Made by a program: the position numbers and the translations under genes. From Erigeron canadensis (lineage: Eukaryota > Streptophyta > Magnoliopsida > Asterales > Asteraceae), in assembly GCF_010389155.1 (NCBI RefSeq), contig NC_057768.1:11220501-11284500 (forward strand): a stretch of 64,000 nucleotides of DNA, read 5' to 3'. The notes under the pieces were generated by a model. It was not told where the DNA came from. It searched no databases and saw only the letters and a program-made list of their open reading frames with translations. Shown piece after piece: positions 55,905 to 64,000 of the stretch; within the stretch, counting starts at the first letter, position 1; each line of letters begins with the position of its first letter.

Positions 55905-58283
55905 ATGGCCAACCCAGAGAATACAAAAGGAAACCCTTTAAATACTGGACCTCCACCAATAAATGAATTTGAACAAACCAATGACCATGCTAACAATAAT
56001 CCACCACCACCACCTCCTATTCTTGCTTCTCCACACGTGCATGTCCACTACTCGAATACTCCTATTCCCAAATTCAGTGGGAATGGTGATGAATTTGGCA
56101 CGTGGAAGGCCAGGATGTTATTACATGTTACTAGTATTTAGAGGAATATGCTTAAAATTTTAAATGAAAGACCCTATATTCCTAGAAGTCCTCTCAATCT
56201 ACTTCTTGATCCAACTGGAGCAAGATCTGGGAGGGAAAAGAGAGAGGAACATTGGTCTGAAGTGGAAAGGAGACTTGTCAATATTGACACTACTTTTAAA
56301 GTCATGATCCTCGGGGCCGTTCCTGAAGCTCTAATTCCTACACTAGTGCTTTATCCCAGTGCCAAAAGCATGTGGGATGAACTAGTGAACCAATATGAAG
56401 GTGGTGATGATACTATTTTTACCAGGAAAGTGGCTTTAAATAAGAAGTACGAGTCATTTTTTGCCCTACCCAATGGATCATTAACTGGTACCTACACCAG
56501 ATTTATGTCTATCATAAACCAGTTAAGAGGGCTTGGGGTAGAGAAGGACAAGGACATACTTCTTGAAAATTTTTGTGATATTCTTCCTTCAAAATGGTCT
56601 CATATGATCGTGGTCTTGAGACAAGGTAAAACCTTGCAATCCCATACTTTGTCATCTTTGTATGGAGCCTTCAGATTCACTGAAGAGAAACAAGCCCATA
56701 GAATTGAGGCAGAAAAAGATGCTATTAATCATGCTTCCAGTAGTTCCCCTGTGGTTAGTCATACTGAACCACCATGTGCAGCATTAATGTCTTCCGAGAA
56801 TGTATTTTCTTTGAAGAAGATGATGTCTGAATTAATGGATTCTGGAGTCATGAATAATATCTCTCCAGATTATGATGAAACTGATAATGATGATCTAATG
56901 GCTATGATGGCTAAAACGTTTAACCGTTTCAAAGCCAGAGCCAGTAGACCCACTGGACACAATGCACCCAGTTCTTCAACTGATAAGACCAATTTGACAT
57001 GCTTTAAGTGTGGCAGAAAAGGTCATTTCATGAAAGAGTTCAAGTCCAATCAGTTTGTCTCACAATCTGGTCCATCAACTTCTTATAACAAGCCTGATGA
57101 TAGCTACAGATTAAAATACAAAAAGCTTAAGGCTCAAATTGCTCTCAGCAGAAAAGGATAATAATAAATGCATGGTGGCAAAAGAAGAATGGGTTCCCTC
57201 TCATGACTCATCAGTCGATGATGAAGAGGAAAGAGATTGTTGTTATATGGCTCTAGCTGATGAAGAGCATCTGGTGAAAGAAGATGTCACATCTGGAAGA
57301 TGGGTGGACATTGTCATTAAAAAGGTAATAGATTATGACAAAGAAACTGATCTTGAGTTAAAATTGGACATTGCTGAAGCTTTAAACTCTGATTTATTGT
57401 TTGTGAAAACTGTTCGTTCAGAAATGTCAAATAATTTTGAAACAGATTTTTCTGAAATGACAAACTTACAATCTAAGTTAAAAGAATTACAAGATATTGA
57501 ACTAGCTTTCAAAGCACAAGTTTTGGTTACTCAACAACTGGTCCAAGAAAAGGAAGAACTGGGAAATCTTTTATTAAAAGAAAAACTTGTTATCCAGTCA
57601 TGGCTTGAGACCAAGAAACCATATGATGCTGCATGTAACCAGTACCCTCCCAAAAACGTACATATCTAGGGGGTGATGTGAATGCTGCTGCATTAATACC
57701 TGTTGTTGACCGATTGCCTGAAGTGTTAAAACCTAGCACTATCTATGATGAACCAACAACACCCAAAACTTGTATTATTCCTCCTGTTCAATTGTCTGAG
57801 GTTAAGACTAGAGCTCCACAGATGAATGCTCCAGTCAAGAAGGTTAAGCAGAATAAACCTTTGCCTCAATCATCTTCTAAAGAACCACAGGTTCAGAAAA
57901 AGAAGAATGTTGTTCCTCCACCTAAGCCAAAAGTACAGTCAACATGAAAGGCTATGGTGTCATCTGAAGAAAATATTTTGTTAAGGCTAGAGAGTCAGTT
58001 TCAACTACTGGCTCGTCAAGTTCAAAGTTGTAATGCAAGAATTAACAATTTTGATGGTACTTCATCTGGCCCTAAACAAAATACAAAACCTTTTTCCAAG
58101 AAAGAAAAATCGAGCACATCTATTGATAAGAAAAAGAAAAAGGTTTCAAAACTGTCAGCTCCAGTGGTGTTTACAGAGAAACCCACTATTTTTGAAAGTG
58201 AAATCAACCAGATACCTGCTGGGATCCATCCTTATGGATCCAGAGAACCCATCAGTCGATGGGTTCGCAAACCTTTAAACTAA
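55905..58283 (+). pseudogene. gag: S5 gag (broken)
   Basis: ATG at 55905 (MANPENTKGNPLNTG). Same domains as S1 gag: FSGNGDEFGTWKARM, capsid region to about codon 260, single zinc knuckle CFKCGRKGHFMKEF whose last Cys is now Phe, acidic and coiled-coil part, basic tail, end ...RWVRKPLN at 58283. Breaks: stop at 56139-56141 (Glu in S1), a deletion and frameshift near 57145, loss of one C near 57645, stop at 57945-57947 (Gly in S1). Confidence 0.92.
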
Positions 58284-61200
58284 TAATCTGGTGGATGTGC
58301 AGGGCGATCAAAAGAAATATATTTGGTATCTTGACAGTGCTGCTGGCAGGACAATGAACGGATGTAAGACCCTGCTGGAGGAGTTCGAAGTTTCAGACGG
58401 ACCCTCCATTACTTTTGGAAATGATGGTTCTGGAAAGACTGAGAATGTGTACATAATGGATATGGAAAACTCTTCTTCAGAGCAGTGTTTCTATACCAAG
58501 GCTGATAAAGACACAAACTGGCTATGGCATAAAAGGTTGTCCTATTTAAATTTCAAAAATATCAACAAGTTGTCCAGAAAACAACTCGCATATGGGATAC
58601 CTTCTGTCTCCTTCAAAAAGGAAAGGCCATGTCTAGGATGTGAGATGGGGAAGCAGAAACGTACCAGTTTCAAGACAAAACAGAATTTTAGCATATTTGA
58701 ACCTCTTCATATGCTTTATATGGACCTCTTTGGTCCAGTGAATGTTCAGACTCGTGCTGGTAAGAAATATACCCTAGTAGTTGATGAATACTCCAGATAT
58801 TGTTGGGTAATATTTCTTAGATCAAAGAATGAAACTGCTGCTGAAATCATCGCTCTTATCAAGCAAATTGAACTCAAATACAAGAGAAAAGTGTGTCAGT
58901 TAAGAAGTGATAATGGAACAGAACTCCAGAATGCAATTCTGGAGAAATTCTGCATTGACACTGGCATCTCCCAGAATTTCTCATCAGCACACACACCAGA
59001 ACATAATGGAGTTGTAGAAAGAAAGAACAGAACACTGATAGAAGCTGCCAGGAGTATGCTTGTTGAATCTGGTCTTCCTAAAATGTACTGGGCTGAAGCA
59101 ATTGCAACCGCTTGTCATACTCAAAATCGCTCAGTATACGTGAAGAGACACAAGAAGACATCCTATGAAATATTGAGAAATAGAAAACCAAATATTGGTT
59201 ATTTTCACGTTTTTAGATGTCCAGTATACATCCTGAACGACTCCAATCAGTTAGGCAAATTTGATGCCAAAGCTGATGAGGGATATTTCTTAGGATATTC
59301 AGCCATTCGCAAAGCCTACAGAGTCTACAACAAGAGACTGGAAAAGGTCCAGGAGTCAATACATGTCACATTTGATGAGTCAAATGAAGCAATCAATAAA
59401 AGGCCAACCCTTAATTCTCCCCCAGAAAGTCCAATTATCTTTGGTGAATTTAATCCTATCAACTTAAATAAAGATTCATCTGAAGATGCTTCCAGTCATC
59501 CTGACTTGGAACCAATGCAATTTGAAAAACCTCCCAGTAATACTTCATTCTATCCTTCAATAAGTTTCAAACTACCCTCTGAACTTGTTATTGGATCAGA
59601 TGTTCGTACTACTCCTCCAGTATCAGATTCAATTGATTTTGAGCCAGTAATCCAAGAAATGCCTTTAAATGAAGAATTTCATGATGCAAATCGTGATCTT
59701 ACAGATTCTGATGAAGATGCTGAAGTTGTCTGGCAAGATCCTACTCCAGAAAATCAATTGAATTCTTGCACTGATATTGTTGTAAGAAACAATCCTGGTC
59801 AATACTCTAAGTGGACAAAAGCTCACCCAATCAACCAGATTATCGGTGACTCCAGTAGAGGGGTTTAGACCAGAAGTGCCTCTAATGAACAATGTCTATA
59901 TGTCAGCTTCTTATCACTAATGGAACCAAAGAAGATTGACGAGGCAATGAATGATCCAAGCTGGGTGATAGCTATGCAAGAAGAGCTTCACCAGTTCGAA
60001 CGAAATAAAGTTTGGAATCTGGTTCCTCCTCTAGTTGGCAAGAAAGAACCAATTGGAACCAGATGGGTCTTCAGGAATAAGGTTGACGAAGATGGTCATG
60101 TGATCAGAAATAAGGCCAGATTGGTGGCACAAGGGTACGTCCAGACAGACCTTGACTTTGAAGAATCATTTGAACCAGTAGCGAGGTTAGAAGCCATCAG
60201 AATGTTTTTAGCCTTTGCTGCTCATCATAAGTTCAAGGTCTACCAGATGGACGTAAAAAGTGCATTTTTGAATGGAGAATTAGAAGAAGAAGTTTTTGTC
60301 AAGCAACCTCCAGGCTTCATTGATGAAAAGCATCCACATTGGGTATATCGTCTGGACAAGGCACTGTATGGCCTCAGACAAGCCCCTCGAGCCTGGTATG
60401 ATACTCTGACCAAACACTTATCAGAAAATGGTTTCAAAAGAGGTGCAATTGACAATACCTTATTTATTCTTCGTGAAAGAGGTAATCTTCTATTGGTACA
60501 AGTTTATGTTGATGATATTATTTTTGGTTCTACTGATGAATCTTTGTGCAAGAAATTTTCAAAAATCATGTCTTCAAAATTTTCAAAAATCATTTTTTCT
60601 TGGACTCCAGATTAAACAAACCAATGATGGTATTTTTATTAATCAAGAAAAATATGTTAGAGATATTTTAAGAAAATTTGATATGAATTCTTCACCCTCA
60701 AAATCAACTCCTATTTCTGCACCCTTAACAATAGATTCAGACCCTGATGGGAAGCCAGTGAACACCACTGTCTATAGAGGCATGATTGGTTCACTAATGT
60801 ATTTAACTGCCAGTAGACCAGATATAATGTTTGCAACATGTCTTTGTGCCAGATATCAGTCTAACCCAAAAGAATCTCATCTGGCAGCTGTAAAGCGCAT
60901 TTTGAAGTACCTTAAGGGTACTCCCAATTTGGGTCTTTGGTATCCCAAAGGCTCAGGCTTACATCTAATGGGTTATTCAGATTCAGATCATGCAGGTTGT
61001 AAGATAGACAGGAAATCCACTACTGGTGGATGTCATTTCCTTGGTGGCAAACTGGTGAGCTGGACCAGTAAGAAGCAAACTTTAGTTTCTTTATCCACTG
61101 CTGAAGCAGAATATGTGTCTGCAGCCAGTTGTTGTGCTCAGATACTCTGGATGAAGCACCAGTTGCTTGATTATGGTATTAAGTATTCGAAGACTCCTAT

Positions 61201-61429
61201 CTTTTGTGATAATACTAGTGCCATTGCTATCTCAAACAATCCAGTCATGCATTCCAAAACTAAACACATTGATGTCAGGTATCATTTTATTCGCGATCAT
61301 GTAATGAAGAATGATGTTGAAATCCACTTTATTCCCACTGATAAACAACTTGCTGACAATTTTACAAAACCTTTGGATGAGAAAACTTTTCAAAATCTTG
61401 TCAGTGAGTTGGGAATGTTGAACCCTTAA
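58279..61429 (+). pseudogene. pol: S5 pol: protease, integrase, RT, RNase H (broken)
   Basis: Long frame 58291-59868: [13 protein letters not shown] (protease with DSA), GAG-pre-integrase (LWHKRL ... CLGCEMGKQ), integrase ([27 protein letters not shown]), linker. Then a TAG at 59866-59868 (Gln in S1). RT 59920-60615 with [20 protein letters not shown] and [10 protein letters not shown] (near 60505), frameshift near 60580-60600 where part of the sequence has been replaced, then RNase H to LVSELGMLNP at 61429. About 62 codons are missing in frame between GSGKTE and NVYIMDM (near 58440) relative to S1, which removes part of the protease. Confidence 0.93.
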
Positions 61430-62216
61430 TCTGGAACCTTGTTATGAACGCCTCTGTGACACCGGCAGGGTTCCTTGTTTCTAGATTTATAAATCTATAC
61501 CAATAAAGCTATCGAACGCCTTTGTGATACTATCTTTGCACTGATAGATTTATGGATCACCATTCCAGGGGGAAAGACTCAGACCACATTTCTTTTATTT
61601 ATCTAAGTTTCAAGGGGAATTTATTAATTTATTTTCTCACTGGACAAATTTTTCTGAAAAATGTTTCTAGTACCTTGTAAATGTGTCCCTCTCATTACTA
61701 CTGGATAAGTTGATGTGCATGTTTGAAGAAACTTCTGTTGCTTTGTAAATGTGTCCCTCTCATTTGTTTATATTAGTTGATGTGCGTGTTTGAGGATTAC
61801 CAGAATGGTCAATCTGGGTACTTACTGGAGTGTCCCTCTAGTGTACCATTAATGCATGTTCTACTGGCCTAATCCATCAGTGAAACTGGAGTGTCCAGTC
61901 AACCTCTAGATGCATTAAAATGAGTCTGTGTGTGTCAAATTATTTCTTTTAAATATGTAAGGATAGTGCATGCCAACCTTACAAATTTTTCATCTGGACA
62001 GTTACTGTTCAGCTTACGTAGCATGACACTTTCAATTTAAATGATGGTTTTTGTTACCTTGGGAAGACAAAAAGTGTTAGTGGGTAATTTTTGTGGGCTG
62101 TCAACCGTCATACATTTATGTGTGATGAGAAACATTAAATGCGGATGTCAAAACCGATCAAAATTGTTTTGAACTTTTTCAAACTTACCGTTTTGAATTC
62201 CATTTTCTCTTTTCTC
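61430..62216 (+). other. S5 post-pol spacer: PPT-like runs and repeats
   Basis: PPT-like CCAGGGGGAAAG (61564-61575) and TTTCAAGGGGAATTT (61608-61622) follow RNase H. Then a repeated unit TTGTAAATGTGTCCCTCTCA (61674 and 61743) with TTGATGTGCRTGTTTGA after each copy. Then a block conserved in S2 (ACATTAAATGCGGATGTCAA near 62131) before the ORF3 TATA box. No gene. Confidence 0.75.
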
Positions 62217-62224
62217 TATAAATA
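62217..62224 (+). promoter_or_regulatory. Candidate internal TATA box of S5 ORF3
   Basis: CTCTATAAATACCC, about 173 nt before the ORF3 ATG at 62397. Matches the position of the S2 element (17446-17453). The sequence after it is pyrimidine-rich (TTCATTTTCAG, TCTTCAAATTCC), like a plant 5' leader. Confidence 0.6.
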
Positions 62225-62396
62225 CCCACATTTACCTTCATTTTCAGATTCATCTCGATAAATCATTTACTCCCATATCTTCAAATTCCTTTCATTTATT
62301 TCCTTCTTCATCTACTCTCCAATCATCATCATCTCTCTTATTAAATTTCTGCTTTCACTCTTAAATTCCTTCACTTTCATTTTCATAATATCTAAA

Positions 62397-64000
62397 ATGG
62401 CTCCTAAACCATCTCCTAAAAATCTTCTCGCAGCAAACTATAATCCTGCCGATAATGTCAAGAAGGCATCTCATATATCTCTTTCTGCTGATGCCATCCA
62501 CATAAACATGAATAACTGGATGGCAAAACTCTCAACAAATCACACTGCCACTTCAATCATTGGAAGGTTGAATACCTTCTTCTTGAGTAGTCCACTCTAT
62601 GGTGCCCTAACTCTTAATCCGGGCAAAATGTATCATGAATATCTTTGTGAATTCTAGTATACTGCTGTGTACGTGGAAAGTGATGAATCCATCCACTACA
62701 CCTTAAAGCAAGGCACCAAACACTTCACCATTACTGTTAATTCCCTCAGAGATGCCCTGGGGATGAATTATTTTGATAAGAATGAAATGGCCATTGCTTA
62801 CTGCCTATGGAATGGGTACAGGGTGGACTTTGCCCAGATCTTCTTTCATGATCTGGTGGACGGACTGAGGGTCAAGAGCAGGAAGGCCTTCATTCCTTAC
62901 ATTCGATTTCTGTCCATCATATTCAGAAGGTCCCTGAAGAATGAGTACAATGTAAATAAAACTCATTTTTCAATGTGTGATTATCTGAGGGACCTCATTC
63001 AGTTGACCTCATCTCCTACTGAGGTCGACATTCCATCGGTGATGCTCTATCAATTCAGAATTCAAGAAGATGCAATTGCATCATCACCTGATGAGGAGGT
63101 TGCTGGTGAGCCTCATAATGATGGGGAAATTGTTGATGATGGTACTGCTGAAAGGGTGCAACCTATTTCTCAGATCGCCCCAGATCTTTAGCAGCCTGGT
63201 GTGAATATTGTTGAAATTCCACCTAACCCCACCAGGCCAAGGAATAGAACTCGTCGCTGAGAAGAGACGAGGTTCTGGTATCAGCCCTTCCAGAATCTAC
63301 TCATCAAGATTCTAGAGAAATGGGTCAGGAAACTGCCCCAGTAACCACTTCCCAGTACAAGTAGAAGGAAGTGGTGAAGAAGAAAGAGGATCTGGATCAC
63401 CTCTTGTCATTCCAGTGGCAACTGCTGAAAGTGGGGACATCATGGTTACTGATGGGTCCCTGATTGTTGAAGAAGTTGAGGGGGAACAAGTTAGGCAGGT
63501 TGAAAGAGAGAATCTGGAGCAGGTGGCTAAGATTGATTTGAATGTTGGGGTGGAGAATGTACAAGTAGGGACCAGGCAGGTGGAACCGGCCCGGATTGGG
63601 ATATGGTTGACTCTCCATTGTCTGAGGATAATGATTTTGATGTGAATATGAGTTTTCTAGGAGAAGAAGAAATTGATCGCACCATCCACTCTGTCTCCCA
63701 GTCAATTCTATCTGATATGCCTCCTCTACCCCCAGAAAATACACCAACAACCCTTCCAGAACAAACAACAATTTTTGAATCACCCTCTGCACCAGAAAAT
63801 CAACATTCTGAACCATTGGCAGTCACCCAACCAACTGAAAATATCACAAGGGTGTTGCCAGTATCATCAATCACCAGAATCACCAATCCTTCCAGTGGTC
63901 TCTCCTCTTCTTCTTCAACCGAGGTCCAAGGCCTTTTTGATAAAGTGGCGGACCTGGAGAGATCACTTCAGGCTTCTTCTCAGGTTATTTCTGACTTCAA
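62397..64000 (+). pseudogene. S5 ORF3, env-position gene, partial and broken
   Basis: Starts MAPKPSPKNLLAANYNPADN. Core GALTLNPGKMYHEYLCEF, GYRVDFAQIFFHDLVDGLRV and KAFIPYIRFLSIIF as in S2. Stop at 62655-62657 within the core; about 70 codons missing in frame between FDKNEM and IAYCLW relative to S2; stop near 63189; later frames 63415-63645 and beyond carry the acidic linker. The last bases (GTCCAAGGCCTTTTTGATAA onward) match S2 around 12060-12150. Continues beyond the window. Confidence 0.85.

Larger units (their letters stand above)
54899..64000 (+). mobile_element. S5: Sirevirus-like Copia, 5' LTR to ORF3 (right end outside window)
   Basis: Plus-strand sister of S1 and S2: LTR 54899-55852, PBS 55855-55866, gag 55905-58283, pol 58279-61429, post-pol spacer, ORF3 promoter and ORF3 from 62397 past the window end. 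It is the most complete copy of the family here, but has nonsense codons, frameshifts and two in-frame deletions. Confidence 0.95.

Overview
This window is plant nuclear repeat DNA. Almost all of it consists of nested LTR retrotransposons in various stages of decay, and I found no complete host gene. The evidence is Ty1/Copia and Ty3/Gypsy gag, protease, integrase, RT and RNase H proteins, tRNA-type primer binding sites (PBS), TATAAATA promoters inside LTRs and several 5-bp target-site duplications (TSDs). The Copia elements have the plan of the Sirevirus (SIRE/Maximus) lineage: long gag with coiled coil, a third gene after pol, and repeated polypurine tracts. Protein style (for example the WFYD/KLF/RKxGxQY segment of ORF4) reminds me of Asteraceae repeats, so a composite-family eudicot is my best but unproven guess.

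Layout, left to right. S1 (1-7163, minus) is a Sirevirus-like Copia whose left end lies outside the window. 7164-9052 holds a short unique stretch with a possible host exon and two LTR fragments. S2 (9053-20443, minus) is a relative of S1 with 3' LTR, ORF3 and a truncated pol. Its ORF3 is split by a deleted Gypsy/Tat element (12201-15493, TSD GGGAA). S3 (20444 to about 50156, plus) is an older Copia with 5' LTR, gag in three pieces and a 23-codon pol remnant. It is split by an Athila-like Gypsy with gag-protease only (23820 to about 31250, minus) and by S4 (31835-47834, minus, TSD TCTCC), a 16-kb Copia with both LTRs. S4 itself carries a solo LTR (37455-38251, TSD ATAAT). 50157-54898 is an Athila LTR fragment followed by AT-rich DNA full of degenerate tandem repeats and palindromes, probably including an unrecognised LTR. 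S5 (54899 to beyond 64000, plus) is a sister copy of S1 and S2 that runs off the right end.

Main points of interest. (1) ORF3 of these Copia elements appears to be a separate transcription unit: S2 and S5 share a TATA box 170-173 nt before the ORF3 start, and S4 has a TATA box, a splice acceptor directly before the ORF3 ATG, and a further ATG-less ORF4 that opens at another acceptor. (2) S4 is loaded with ACGT-core motifs: five TGACGTCA octamers shared between LTR and ORF3 promoter, plus a 22-bp array of CACGTG in the leader. (3) The Athila LTR, the S3 LTR and leader, and the 53.9-54.6 kb module each carry their own array of short palindromic or repeated motifs near a TATA box. (4) Many inactivating stops look like C-to-T decay, often in CHG-type context, as expected for methylated silenced copies. 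None of the elements looks coding-competent.
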